Origin: Hyposmocoma kahamanoa
Lineage: Eukaryota; Arthropoda; Insecta; Lepidoptera; Cosmopterigidae
Direction of reading: 5' to 3'
Length of the DNA stretch: 64,000 bases
Assembly: GCF_003589595.1 (NCBI RefSeq)
Contig: NW_020653726.1
Span: forward strand, 16,417,486-16,481,485
Under the pieces are notes generated by a model. It saw nothing but the letters and a program-made list of their open reading frames with translations. It was not told where the DNA came from and did not search any database. Made by a program: the position numbers and the translations under genes. Shown in pieces: positions 10,413 through 21,425 of this stretch. Within the stretch, counting starts at the first letter, position 1. Every line of letters starts with the position of its first letter.

Positions 10413-10568
10413 TTAAAAAAGTTGCTTATTTATTTATTTATTAAAGGACATTTCAACAGCGTACTTTTCAAACTTAAAACACGTCACAGAAGCATAAAAA
10501 GTAATATGACGTGATGTAGTGTGTTTATGATTTTATAATTGAATTCAATGTTACACATAGAAAAGGAG

Positions 10569-10650
10569 AGTAGTATTAGCCCAGTGGGAGAACGGTTGCT
10601 TTTCAATGTAGATGTGTACGACTCAAATTCCTTTGGTAACTCGTGTATTT
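10569..10650 (+). mobile_element. tRNA-like SINE head (family F-like)
   Basis: TAGCCCAGTGGGAGAACGG is A-box-like and GACTCAAATTCC is B-box-like, comparable with SINE F at 62,019. The tail is not recognisable. Confidence 0.5.
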
Positions 10651-11929
10651 TAGACTCGGAGCGATCGAGTTATACAATTTTATTTGTTACGTAATTACGT
10701 CACCACACTACAAACGCACACAGTAGGTATATTTATACATTTTTTTGCTATATTTAAGCACTTTTGCGATTTATAATATAACACAAAGCAGTAACGCAAC
10801 GTGCAAAGAACATATACACAAATATTTAAGCAGTTTATTTTATATTGCGCCACATACGTCTGTCGCTCATCTTAGCTCAGGGCTCATTGAAAAGCAGCGC
10901 CACAGTCGATTATGGCTGTGGCATAAGCTGAACGAAGTCCTTTTACGTATGTACGCCACAACCGCACACAATATGACAGTACAACATTTGTAGTTGTTAT
11001 ATTTAATTTTTTTTTGCTTGTCTGTTTTGTCCTTTTTTATATTTTAATTTTGTTTATTACGTCTTTTTATTTTGTTTTCATTGTCTAAGTGGTATCAATT
11101 TTTTTTTTATCTACATGTTGTGGCGTTACAATAAATGTCTATTCTATTTCACAGACAAGCAAATTACATTTGAACTTATCACATTAATTAAAATCTACTC
11201 ATTCACACAGTAGATTTTCGCGCGAATACGCGAGCATTCTTTAGCATGCTCGAGAATTCCGCGAAAGACGTCGTGATTTTTGGCTCGTATCTAATGTGTA
11301 CGTTGCACAATTGACCATAAAGTTAATTACGCTGTGTACAATATCGTTACAAAAATTCGTTTCCATTCTGTTCCGCCGCAGTATAAATTGAACCTAAGTA
11401 TGTGGAACTTGCGTACTGGTGGCACACGTAGCACACAAATTAAGCACATCTACTGTATTTATTGCTCTGTGTTCTGCTTAGAGGAGTTCCTTGATCAGTA
11501 TCACTGATCAGTGATGAATTTTTGTATAGAAAATATATGAAAACAACCGCACTTTCGAAAATTGTAAAACAAAAGTTGTTTGTTTTTAGGATAGGAATGC
11601 CGTGTTATGATGTTTAAGGTTAATTTATAAATAGCTTTGTATAATTTTTTATGGCAACAACCGAGTTTAGCTTAAGTAATTGCGTTTTATGCGAGTTTAT
11701 TTCCTGTTTTGAAGCGGATCGCATAATTGAGATCTATCGATATAGTAACTTGTTCCGACGAGCTTTCTATTGCGTATCGTGTGGCTTGCTCTTGAAGAAA
11801 AGTTGTTTAATGTTTGTGCGAAGAATTTTAGTTCCTCTAGGTTTGTGTTTGTAAATAATCATTGAAATTACAGTTTTTATCAGGGATCGAATTAATAGGT
11901 AGGGTACATAAAATGCTTGTATTGGATAA
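10651..11929. other. Unrecognised stretch with two short frames
   Basis: Plus-strand frames of 82 codons (10,745-10,993) and 67 codons (11,651-11,854) start with ATG but have no domain, signal peptide or repeat match I can name. The second is cysteine-rich (NCVLCEF..C, YCVSCGLL, KKSC), which is curious but unsupported. Confidence 0.35.
11500..11515. repeat. 16-bp perfect palindrome
   Basis: ATCACTGATCAGTGAT equals its own reverse complement, with a third GATCAGT word just upstream at 11,493-11,499. It may be a binding-site dyad or chance. Confidence 0.5.
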
Positions 11930-12320
11930 TAATAATAATAAGTTTGTTTATTTCTTTACCACAATGTAGGTACATTGAGCATAATAAAAAAAAACATAAA
12001 AACAAGAATTATACTGTGGGAGACTGGTGCCTAAACTAGACGTAAGGTCTATATTTCAGATCACCAGCACTACAACTCTTGGAAAATATAAATTTGCAAC
12101 TTGGAATTATGTACTTGTACATTGGCAATTGCGATAACTAAATTATCTCTTTAAAGTTTACAAAGAAAAAAAAAACATAAAATAAAAAGGAAAAATATTG
12201 TTTGTGCAGTGTTAGTATGGTTAGTATTTGTTTGTGTATATATGTGTTTTCAAGTGTGTGTGTATATATATGTATATACATATATATATATATATAATCT
12301 AGGTAGGTGATTGTTGTGCA
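11930..12320. repeat. AT-rich repeat V with TA/GT microsatellite
   Basis: The sequence near 12,030-12,075 (CTAAACTAGAC ... TATTTCAGATCAC) resembles 16,074-16,110. A GT tract passes into a TA tract at 12,255-12,296. Probably the remains of a LINE 3' end; the class is uncertain. Confidence 0.4.
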
Positions 12321-13063
12321 TGTAATTATGTGAGGGGATGTGCGTGTGCGAGAATAATGAAAACAGTGTAGCGTGAATTTCGATAATATTTTCTGTTTAA
12401 TTATATTTTTTTAGTTATATCGCTTTATTTTGTACTAATTATTGTATATTTTAGTGACGACCATATAATTCCTTTACATCATTAACCTAACCTAACCTAC
12501 TGATTGGGCGTAAACAAGCCACCAAGATTGAATAGGAGATCAATATCATAAGATATACTGGTTATAAATGTTATCAATCGTTATAAGAAAAAAACCAATA
12601 ATAAAAAAAGAGGATGAAATATCATTTTTGAATACCAAATATTAATTTAGTATGTTTAAAGATAATAAAATGTAACAACCTTAAATGCAGTTGCAGCGGA
12701 ACGATTAATATCCATATATCAAACATAAAAAAATATCTTTTATTTGAAAAAGTGCACATTTACAATAGATCAATGATATCTTTGAGGATCAAAGAAATTG
12801 TAATATTGTGTCATTGATAATATGAAATAAATTATTCTACTCTATTCTACTTACCTCAACTTCAAGTAACACATTTACATTCAGAAAGAGGTATTACTAC
12901 CAAACATTCATAGATAAACATACGTACGTAACTTATATAGTTATAGGTACTTGCTGCCACAGGTAATGGAATTATTGACTTCTTAATTGAAAAGAAACCT
13001 ATCTCCTCTGGGTTATCACTTTTCCATTTGGATGGTTCGATTCTTGATAAGATGACTTTGGGA
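12321..13063. other. AT-rich; short CCTAA tract at 12,485-12,499
   Basis: AACCTAACCTAACCT at 12,485-12,499 is a three-unit telomere-like tract. No gene is visible in the remainder. Confidence 0.4.
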
Positions 13064-13177
13064 TTTTTTTATGATACGAAGTGACGGAACTAACAAGTCG
13101 TGCGGACATAAGTTGATAAGTGTGATGTGCCTGTAATTTTCCTTCCTTCTCTTCCCTTCAAAACCGGAACGCAGTAA
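13064..13177 (-). mobile_element. Family A, internally deleted
   Basis: Oligo(T), GTGACGGAACTAACAAGTCG, then a jump to ATGTGCCTGTAATTTTCC and CCCTTCAAAACCGGAAC. The middle ~100 bp of the family is missing. Confidence 0.65.
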
Positions 13178-13267
13178 GTAATTGAACACAGCAGTAGAAC
13201 AGAACGGCAGTAGGCAATTGGTGAAATAACAATTTACATAGGAAGTTAAACTATTTTTACGGATGTA

Positions 13268-13345
13268 AACCGCGTATATTTGTTTTTTAAAACAAGTTAA
13301 CGTTTCGGGCCCTTTACATGTCCCATGGTCACGACTGGCTCGATA
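13268..13345 (-). repeat. Family J fragment
   Basis: GTATATTTGTTTTTTAAAAC and AACGTTTCGGGCCCTTTACA match the J core. Confidence 0.55.
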
Positions 13346-13846
13346 TAACAATTTACGTTAGCAAAAAAACTTTTTTGGTGGATTTTTTCTTATATAATAC
13401 TAAAATTGTTGTCTTTATTCCCATGATAATTGAAATGACAGTTTAAACGAAAATAATGAGGCACAAACGTAGACGCAAGTCTTTGTTGCTAACAAGCTAC
13501 GCGCCTTACTAATGAGAACAAATTCAATTTGCACAGTACAAAATTATAGGTTTCTCAACAATTTCCTAGCGGAAGCAAAAACTTGAAGTACAAATTTGTC
13601 TCACGTCCTAGGGTCGGTGGATTACGACGGCACATGATCACAGGTTGAGTAGTGAAAGGAAAAGTGAAGATGCAACTGTTATTTATGGTTCAAATACCGA
13701 CTAATGTGATAGCCTAGTTAAAAAGAATGTCTATAAACCGTGCCCAAGAACACGAGTTCTAGTTCCTTCCGAATGTATAAAAAAAAGTCTTCGTAGCAAG
13801 TGTACATTAGATGAATAATGATAATAATCATCATTCACCCATTATA

Positions 13847-14136
13847 TTGACACCTCCTACGTAAAGTATCGTATGTCGAAATTGCCAAGTTTACAGGGAA
13901 GCATTTTAAAGTTCTGAATTCACTGAAACGAGCATAACACGACAAAGCTAATCTAATAGATCATCTAACCGATATATAGGATTTTACAATACTCTGTGTG
14001 AGTAACCGTTTGCCGAATAAAACTGAAAAATGCTAAAGTCACCTGTTATGTTCCTTTCAGTGGATTCAAAACTTTAATACACTTCCCTGTAAACTTGGCA
14101 ATTTCGACATACGATACTTTACGTAGGAGGGGTCGA
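13847..14136. mobile_element. Palindromic MITE P with TA target sites
   Basis: The left arm from 13,847 and the reverse complement of the right arm from 14,136 match over about 93 bp at about 90% identity, with a perfect block of about 49 bp (starting CCTCCTACGTAAAGTATCG). A TA dinucleotide flanks each end (13,845-13,846 and 14,137-14,138), as for Tc1/mariner-type insertions. At 290 bp with no frame it is a non-autonomous DNA transposon. The arms are so alike that the copy is probably recent or conserved by hairpin function. Confidence 0.8.
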
Positions 14137-14999
14137 TATGTCCATCTGTGGACCAACCCGTGGACCATGGATCCCTAAGGGCTTCATGGCGAGCCTACGT
14201 AGTGTAATGCATTAATATAAAATGTATATAGAATATGTTCTGACTAAATAGGCACAGAGCGCGTGACCTTTTGAATTTTGGCGCCCTTGACGGCCATAAT
14301 TGGAGCGAGCTAGACCCGCTTTAATGCAGGTTGGGAACTCCATACCGTCTTCGACTTGCAAGTTTCATTACGCTGTTTACCTTCACTGTTATAGAGATAT
14401 TTATTGTTAGCAAACGTTTAGAAACTACAGTAATAGAGAGTAATAATAACAGCGTGGCAGACAATCAATTATCAGGTGTAGATTCAGAACCTTCCGATAA
14501 CTCAGTTGTCGGCCGATTTTTTTTTTTTCGTTTTTTGTCCCAACACCCGAATCGAACGTCAAACTGTCGTATTCGAAACCGAACCGAAATGACGTCACAC
14601 CCGTACGACCTTCTCGACCGGCAAAAGCTATAAACGTTATTCAGAACACAGTTAACGAATGCAAGTTATCGAATGTCCCATTGTTTACTAAGCAAGAATG
14701 TAATATGGAAATCTCTTATTATTTTAAATAAAGTCTGGATTTTGTTCAATTTTATTAATTTATTTTAATGCAAGACTAATGCATTCCTATATTTTAGGTC
14801 TTTGAAGTCTTAAAAATGTATATAAAAGTAATTAGATTTTTCTTTAACTCTATTTCACCGACTAACTCGATAAACGCCATATCCAACAGAATAACGATAT
14901 CGTATCTGAATCCTAATCGAACGCCTAACTCGGAATGTTCTGAATAGCTTGGAAAGCGCCCTTCGATTCGAGAACTATATCGAATCGGGGTCCTGGTTT
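14137..14999. other. Unrecognised stretch; 100-codon frame at 14,331-14,633
   Basis: The plus frame begins MGTPYRLRLASFITLFTFTV, a hydrophobic start, but then runs into low-complexity phenylalanine from a T-run and has no domain. I see no repeat partner. A real small protein cannot be excluded but is not supported. Confidence 0.35.
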
Positions 15000-15176
15000 C
15001 AAATTAGAAAAATCACTGTACTATGAGTACCAGAGCAGCGGATTTCACTCTAGATCACTAACATTAAATCCTAGATCAGAAACAATTTAGAGAAGTTATT
15101 TTTCTAGATTGATCCTAACGTGAATCAAATCCGGGACCTCCTCTTCAGCATCTATAGCGCAAATTGTTGGACCATT
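15000..15176 (-). mobile_element. tRNA-like SINE H, degenerate
   Basis: The plus strand has AATTAGA, CTGTACTATGAGTACCAGAG and, further on, AATCAAATCCGGGACCTCC, the complement of a degenerate B-box. Similar to 39,184-39,326. Confidence 0.5.
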
Positions 15177-15691
15177 AAGACGTCAAAATTGAGACCAACC
15201 AATCTTCCAATGTCTCTTAATAACTATTAGTACTTAATCTGTAACAGCACAGAAAGACATTGTGAGGAAACTTGCATACTGATTCTGGGTACACATTTCG
15301 AAGACATATGTAGTTCCTCAGATCATGGGGTCAGAGTTATGGACTATAGCCCAAAACTTGTTCCGTAAACAGACCTTCGCCCAGCACGTTCAGACGTATG
15401 CGAGTTAAAATGGTCTAGGGCCGGTACTATACGACGTTGCACGATCAGAGACAGTGTAGTGAAAGTAAGAGTGTTTATGTAACCATTATTTTATGGTTCA
15501 ACTACCGACTAATGTTCCTTGTTGAAGGTCTACGTTTAGGATAATAAAGTTTTGCAGGTTCCGCGACTGTCACAATGCTATTGGTTTTTGGCAAGTTCTT
15601 GTAATTATTACTCTTTTGGATATTTGTGCCTCTTACAGTCATATGGGTACTCTTTATGTCTCTTACAAGGAGGCGAAAGTTCCCCGTTCTC

Positions 15692-16031
15692 TTTTTTCTT
15701 ACGATACCAAGTAACGGGAGGAACAAGTCTTGCGCCTGGCGGTAAGCCCAAAGATTTGAGACATTTGAGAGGCACAGCCACTGGCGCCAAGTGACCTTTA
15801 AAACATAACTTGACAAGTTTTGTTTTGTTTCTTTTTAGAACTATGTTTAGTTTAAAAAATTGTACCCGTTTTTTGAATTCTAAAATAATAAAAATGATAA
15901 ATTCCCATGTGCTTGTAATTTCACCGGCGCCCTTACCCTTCAAAATCAGAACACAGTAATGTGACTATTGGAGCTTGACGCTAGAAAAAAATAGAACTAA
16001 TTTTTTCACAAGAAGCCTGTTGCTACTACTA
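15692..16031 (-). mobile_element. Family A copy with an 84-bp insertion
   Basis: Positions 15,692-15,818 give the poly(T)-proximal part (ACCAAGTAACGGGAGGAACA ... TTGACAAGT). Positions 15,903-16,031 resume with TCCCATGTGCTTGTAATTTC. The 84 bp between is AT-rich and unlike the family. The frames at 15,502-15,943 are translations of this copy. Confidence 0.65.
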
Positions 16032-16032
16032 A

Positions 16033-16953
16033 AATATCAAAAAACTAACTGCTACTAAAAAGTGAACCCTAAACTAGGCTCACAGATAGTATTTCAGAAC
16101 ACAAAGTATCCATCCTTCAGGAATAATATTTCCACGTATAATATTGTCGCAATAACTATAATTATACTCTCTACTCAACGCGGCAAGAGTAAATTACATA
16201 ATTTCTACGTTTTATTAGTTTAAAAAAGAAATTAAAAAGGATCCATAAAAATGTTGTAACAACTGGATATCTAGTATTTCCTTATTATAGATCTGTAAAA
16301 AACTAGAAACGTTAGTTTGTTTGAAAAAGAAATACACCACATTTGTAATCCGAAAAATTAGTTTCATTTTCAATGTTTAGCAATCACGCAAACTTAAGAA
16401 CTTATTATTTATTGTTATTAGTATTAGTTCTTTTTCATTTTCATTTACGGTTTTGTAGCTATGTATACATGACACTATATAGGAGCAGTTAGTACCTTTG
16501 CAGTGTGTTCATCAATTAGAATTTAGATTTAATTATTATTATTAATATTTAGACTTATATATTTATTATTCGGGCCTTAAATAGAGTGAAAAATCCTTGA
16601 GATGAATAACGATGTTTGCGTGTCTGAGAATATTCAGACGTAGTGTAAATCTGCATCTGATTATTATTGGTTAACGTGCTCGTTTAGGCTTTAATACTCC
16701 CCGAAGAAGGTCAGCGCCCTGTAGAATACCTTTAAAATCATGCAAAGGTAATTTATGTATTATTCTTAAATATAAAAACTTTTAATAACAACGAAAGTGG
16801 ACAATTAATAAAAAAAAAAGAGAATGTGAGTTTTACGGTCAATTAATGTTAACTTAATTTATAGTGAAACGTTGGAAACATACACGACTGTGTTTTTTCG
16901 CTACCGCTTCTTTTCTTTTTTAGCGTGTAACTTAGAATCCGCATCCTCCACTC
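16033..16953. other. AT-rich; family J piece near 16,310-16,405
   Basis: TTTGTTTGAAAAAGAAATAC and AATCCGAAAAATTAGTTTC at 16,315-16,375 match family J in plus orientation without its GGGCCC core. The rest is unassigned. Confidence 0.4.
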
Positions 16954-17190
16954 TTTTTTTTAATATCAATTGACATGACGAACAAGTCGTGCACCTGATG
17001 GTACGTCTACACGCCTGTGCCATTCAAAGCTTTAAATCAGCACTGCCACTGCGTCCGTCACCCTGAGACATAAGTTGACAAATCCCATATGCCTGTAATT
17101 TCACCAGCACCCTTACCCTTCAAACCAGAATACAGTACAGTAGTGGCAGTACTTCCCTGGACGAACTCTTTCACAAGGAGCTCTACTGTT
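16954..17190 (-). mobile_element. Family A copy
   Basis: Oligo(T) start, GACGAACAAGTCGTGCACCT, GTCACCCTGAGACATAAGTT, ending ACAAGGAGCTCTACTGTTAA. A short deletion removes the CATTACTGCTTGG block. Confidence 0.7.
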
Positions 17191-17227
17191 AATTTACGTT
17201 ATATCTAACCAGTCGTTATAAACCACT

Positions 17228-17465
17228 GACGCCTGGACCGTCAAGGAAAAAGCTAGGCAGCGTCTCGATGCATTAGAAATGTGGTGCTTCCACCGGATGC
17301 TTCGTATCAATTGGATACCTCCTCACGCCAGCTGATGGTGACTACCAAGAAACATAAAATTGCATATCTCAAGGTTCAAATCATAATGATGAGAAAGGTT
17401 GAAGGTAAGGCAAGACGACGCGCTGAAAGACATAAAAGATAGATTTTGAGGAGACTTAAGACTTG
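17228..17465 (+). pseudogene. LINE RT C-terminal scrap (WTVKEKARQRLDALEMW type)
   Basis: The plus frame reads AWTVKEKARQRLDALEMWCF and then HRMLRINW. This is the block W[ST]L....RLDA.EMWC.RRML.I typical of insect LINEs after the RT domain. Stop codons and frameshifts follow. A second scrap of the same family is at 40,250-40,470, where RRMLRIS and IKKHKIAYL are readable. Confidence 0.65.
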
Positions 17466-17599
17466 CTTGAGTGTTAGGAGTACATTATAGAGAGTGTTGC
17501 ATTCGTCAACTTTTCTTGTCGCTTTTATTGGTCCGTGTACCATATTAGACTAATTACATGGTTTATAAACTGATACAACTTTTTTTTTGCGTGTTAGAG

Positions 17600-17819
17600 G
17601 GGAGGTTACGACTGGGCGGGTCACATGCCAAGCGAGTTGTGGGCCAAGATAACCACATAGTGGAAGGCCCACGACTCAAAAACGGTAGACTATATCGGTG
17701 ATGACTGGATAACTTTGACTTCATTTTAAACGACTGGCCACATGTTGCCCAAGGCTGAGAACAATAGGAAAAGGAGGTACACCTTTGTCTAGCAGTAAGA
17801 CAGAAGAGGCTTATATTAA
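17600..17819 (+). pseudogene. LINE 3'-end scrap (WAGHM...DRRGLY)
   Basis: Plus-strand translation gives YDWAGHMPSELWAKITT, an in-frame stop, WKAHDSK, then DDW, TTGHMLPKAENNRKRRYTFV and DRRGLY. This is the terminal WAGH...RW.DD...W...A.D R..W...EAFV pattern of insect LINE ORFs, broken by at least three stops. The 100-codon reverse frame over 17,563-17,865 is its antisense shadow. It probably belongs to a different insertion from the scrap just upstream. Confidence 0.6.
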
Positions 17820-18230
17820 AAATTGTATAACACAATGAAAATGGAAGTAAAATATTTCGTGCCAATTAATGGAACTTGTGCAGTATAAGGTCTATTTATC
17901 TGAACGAGGATAGTTTGATACTCAGTCTTTATTAAGGTCGAAATTAAAAGTAAACTCGCTGTGCATTTAGTTTGACATAAATGTTCAAATCTTATGACAA
18001 TGGAGATTTAAGAAACTTTTTAAATAAGGTTTTCCTGCTCTCAGAGTAGATTTCTGAAGGTCTTATGCTGACACTTTAGTCATTACACCATTATCTATTG
18101 CGAAAGAACTCGGATACTGCCGTGGTATAGAACACTGCACCGATTTTCCTTCCTTATTTAAACTATAATGATTTTTTAAATATTTTTTTGTAGTAAATTT
18201 TACATTTTGGGTTGCAAGTAAAAAGCCTGC
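17820..18230. other. No recognised feature
   Basis: AT-rich spacer; no frame or repeat that I can place. Confidence 0.4.
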
Positions 18231-18366
18231 TCACGTGATATATAATCCCATTCCTATAAATCTGGCGCACCTGGGCAACAATCGGGGAATACCTTACGCC
18301 GATTCGCAAATTCTTCCACCACGGTGGTAAGCTTTATATTGTGTGCCATTAATACGGTAAGAAGAA
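18231..18366 (+). repeat. Repeat Q (LINE 3'-tail-like)
   Basis: CTGGCGCACCTGGGCAACA ... CTTACGCCGATTCG ... CGGTAAGAAGAAGAAA resembles 39,580-39,697 (CTGGCGCACAGTGACGCGCC ... TTTACGCTGATTGAG ... AATAAGAAGAAGAAAA). The AAGAAGAAG tail suggests a non-LTR element end. Confidence 0.5.
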
Positions 18367-18374
18367 GAAATAAT

Positions 18375-18813
18375 CTCAGTACAGAGTACTAAAAAACCAA
18401 CCTCAAAAGTACGTGGAATTACATCTATTTGCCAAGTTTTATTGAAATCTCACCTAGTTCGCCACTATACAGGACTTAACACAGGAGATAATAAAAATTG
18501 TTTTTAACTATTCAACGTATATTGAGAGAGAAAAACGCCTTGAATTGGAGAATAGCAAAACCAACCATTAAAATAATTGCTTCTTAAGTAAAATTTAGAC
18601 GCAATTTATAAAAATGAATGTTTATGCGTGATCAGCCACCCTTAGAGGTGGATGATTTTCTTCAAAATGAAATGGGACCACTATGGGGGTACCCTCTTTC
18701 CAACAAAAAGACAATCATGAAAATCGGTTCACAAATACCGGAGTTATCGTTTAACATACATACAAAAAAAAACAGTCGAATGGAGAACCTCCTCCTTTTT
18801 TGAAGTCGGTTAA
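18375..18813 (-). mobile_element. Family B, full length
   Basis: This 439-bp copy is inverted relative to the full-length copy at 44,312-44,753, with high similarity throughout. It starts CTCAGTACAGAGTACT and ends TTTTTTGAAGTCGGTT. Short inverted ends AACCGACTTCAAAA/AACCGACCTCAAAA lie just inside the AGTACAGAGTACT motif. No long frame; a non-autonomous element of uncertain class. Confidence 0.7.
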
Positions 18814-19638
18814 AAAGATATGTGCTTGTATTCAAATTTATAAAAGAAATATTCCCTGATCGAGTACACATTACGTGTCAGTATGTTTCTACTAATGTAG
18901 CTATTATGGAATCTATTGTTCGAAACTATAATGGCGTGCACTCGAAAGTATAAGTGCGGACTATCCAAATAAATGCTACTGTGAGATATTGCCATTGCAG
19001 TGTTCACAGAAAAAAACAAACAATCTAAACCAGAATTAAGTACATGAACACCTGTACATCTGACGATTTCTAAATAAAAAAACATTGTCAATTGTGTCGA
19101 ATATTTCTCTCGTATGATCTGTGACCGAGGTTCCTGTTTAAAACATATGCCTAACTTTTTCTGGATATTGTAATATTATAACAATTGCAATTTTACTTTC
19201 CAATGTTCAAAATCATTGTATCGTAGGTACGTATTATGATTGGCAAAGATCAGAAAATACGAAGATAAAAACCTTAAACGTGCCTAACTAATATGTCATT
19301 AGAAATTAAAATTCCTTTCTTTTTTTTTGCACTTTTATAATGACCTTTCCATTTAAACTTCGCTATACGAGTATTATCAACAAAACAGTAAAAAAAGATA
19401 TTTGTTCTAAAATGGTAAACTGGCAGCCCTGGTGGGAACCATAGAAGCATTGTCGTGCTTGACGAGCGTGACGGACGCGGCGCATGCGTGTGAGACAGTT
19501 AGTTAACTTGCGCGCAACTACACGTGTTAGTTTTCCGAAATTGCTAAATTAGTAGAGTGATGTCCATTGCTTTGTTTACATTCACCAAGTGCTAATGAAA
19601 ACCACATTACTTGACATGTTAACAAAAGCTTTTTGTTT
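18814..19638. other. Unrecognised; CpG-richer patch at 19,455-19,520
   Basis: The patch contains GGCGCATGCGTGTG at 19,479-19,492, an NRF1-like dyad, amid GACGAGCGTGACGGACGCGG. No downstream open frame supports a promoter call. The 93-codon reverse frame at 18,810-19,091 has no domain. Confidence 0.35.
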
Positions 19639-19779
19639 TGTTCCGATTTTGAAGGGTAAGGGTGCTGGTGAACTCATAGGTATATGGGACTTGTCAACTT
19701 ATGTCTCAGAGTGACGGGTGCAGTATCAGCAACTACTATGGACAGACGTGTCCCTTACCTCCAAGCGCACGACACGATT
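19639..19779 (+). mobile_element. Family A, partial
   Basis: GTTCCGATTTTGAAGGGTAA, GGGACTTGTCAACTTATGTC, GACAGACGTGTCCCTTACC and GCGCACGACACG match; the body is internally shortened. Confidence 0.65.
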
Positions 19780-20550
19780 TTCAGATACATATATAATTTA
19801 TATACTTTCAAAATTCGAATGTTTCCTTTTTAAATTTCTTTAACACCCACTTTCGTAAACTTACTAAAACTTGCATAAATATTTTAAAAAGAGAATGCGA
19901 ACACAAACAATAAAAACCCATTTAGAATAAAGTTTTCTCTCTTATAAACAGCTTCACTTTAAACTAGTAGCCACTCAAGAATTATCTCAAGCTATTGTTT
20001 CGAAAAACCCGATGGCCGCGAGAACCGGATCAAGTCAGCGGTACAAGGACGTATCAACTGCTTTCACTATCACATACCACTTTATGTAATTGGTTTATAT
20101 TGTAATCTCTCCGACCGTTGACCGCGTGGGTTGATTTTATATTAATTCGTTGCTATTGGTTCTGTTATTTGGGAACATTTCGATATAATTGCTGTAAGTG
20201 GGTGTTGGTGCTATAGTTGCTTTGCTTGCTTGAATAACATCTATCTTACTTGAGTAAATAACTGTTAAAGTGTATTCGTCGTTTTTAAAGATACTTCCGA
20301 AGGCACTATGTACAAGTTTGATCTGGTCACGTTCCCGACACGGTCTAGTACTACTTGAAGATTAGCTAAATATTTCTATTCTGTCTATTACGATGTGTGC
20401 TCATGACGATCCGTTCTCAGGGGACTTAATAGAACGGATCGTTAAGCAATTTTGTTCATTTTATAGTACCCTAATGTACCACTAGATCGCATTGACCCAT
20501 TTTATGTAAATTCCGCATCGCGGTGTTCAGATTTTTTCATGAATGGTGAC
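19780..20550. other. No recognised feature
   Basis: AT-rich; no coding or repeat signal I can support. Confidence 0.4.
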
Positions 20551-20660
20551 AAACTTTGTGATTTAAAGCTCTGAGTGGCACTGCAACTGTTATGTACAGG
20601 CGTACAGATTACTATCAGGCGCTAGATTTGTTCGTCCCGTCACTTGAAATAAAAAAAAAA
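20551..20660 (+). mobile_element. Family A, 3' end with poly(A)
   Basis: GATTTAAAGCTCTGAGTGGC, GTTCGTCCCGTCACTTGAAA and then a ten-base A-run: the clearest poly(A) end of the family. Confidence 0.7.
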
Positions 20661-21161
20661 CTGCGACTGAATTTTGATTATCTGAGACAATTGGTACTAT
20701 TGATTTGTTCGTTTGGGAGTCGAACCCTGGCAGGTATGATTACCTGAACTTACTTGATAGTTTTATTTAACTCTTTTTGTAATTATTAGTAGAACTGTCG
20801 GTTGCAATTAAACTCGCGCTTAGTAAACTTTTAAATACGTTTGAAACAACAACTGACTTGAAATTTGACTGGAATTTATGATATCATCCCAACGTCTAAG
20901 TTCAAAGTTAGTTTTATTAATTTCGGTGTCAGACGTTGTGATGACGTCACATATTTCAGGCAAACTTCAAGTCCGTTGTTGTTTCAAACACATTTAAAAG
21001 TTTACAAAGTGCTAGGTTAAGGGTATCCAGCAATACTATACGTATAATATAAAAAGGTCCAAAAAAAAGTACAAAATCTTTGCTCAGTTGAAGTCAAAGT
21101 TCGTATTATAATTCTCGAGAACCCACATCTACAGTCTGTATTTGACTTCAATAAGAACATT
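20661..21161. other. Mostly unassigned; B-box-like site at 20,721-20,731
   Basis: GGAGTCGAACCC near 20,721 is the complement of a B-box, suggesting a minus-strand SINE remnant. At 20,820-21,010 an AAACTTTTAAATACGTTTGAAACAACAA-like phrase recurs in inverted form (about 20,825-20,855 and 20,975-21,005): a weak foldback of about 180 bp. Confidence 0.4.
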
Positions 21162-21425
21162 AAGGCTCAACTAACACTGGCGCAGAGTTGAAGCGTCGCG
21201 TCGCGTCCTGTTTTTCAACTACAACGCCTGGCGACGCGCGTCGACTCTCGCATTAGTGCGCCCGGATCACAGCGTGGCCGGCGTCTGACGCCTCACTGCG
21301 CGACTCCATATTTGCATACCACAAATATGTACCTTTGTAATGGGATAATAGAGATTAATATGCTATAGGCGAAAAACATGACGCGTCACGACGCTTCGAC
21401 TCTGCGTCAGTGTGAGTTGAGCCTT
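21162..21425. mobile_element. MITE L, GC-rich, ~40-bp TIRs
   Basis: The left end AAGGCTCAACTAACACTGGC and the reverse-complemented right end AAGGCTCAACTCACACTGAC match on through CGCAGAGT.GAAGCGTCG. The interior holds GCG- and CGAC-rich sequence quite unlike its AT-rich surroundings. At 264 bp it is a non-autonomous DNA transposon. Immediate flanks (ATT, ACT) do not give a clear duplication. The frame at 21,378-21,572 starts inside its right TIR. Confidence 0.7.

Noticed and set aside
11651..11854. Cysteine-containing 67-codon frame as a possible zinc-binding peptide
   Set aside because: Cysteine spacing fits no finger pattern I know, and there is no sign of splicing or repetition.
17563..17865. 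100-codon reverse frame with a tidy ATG start
   Set aside because: It is the antisense of a LINE C-terminal scrap that reads sensibly on the plus strand.
18375..18813. Family B as a Helitron because of the AGTACAGAGTACT hairpin near its end
   Set aside because: No TC start, no CTRR end and no A/T insertion boundary could be shown.
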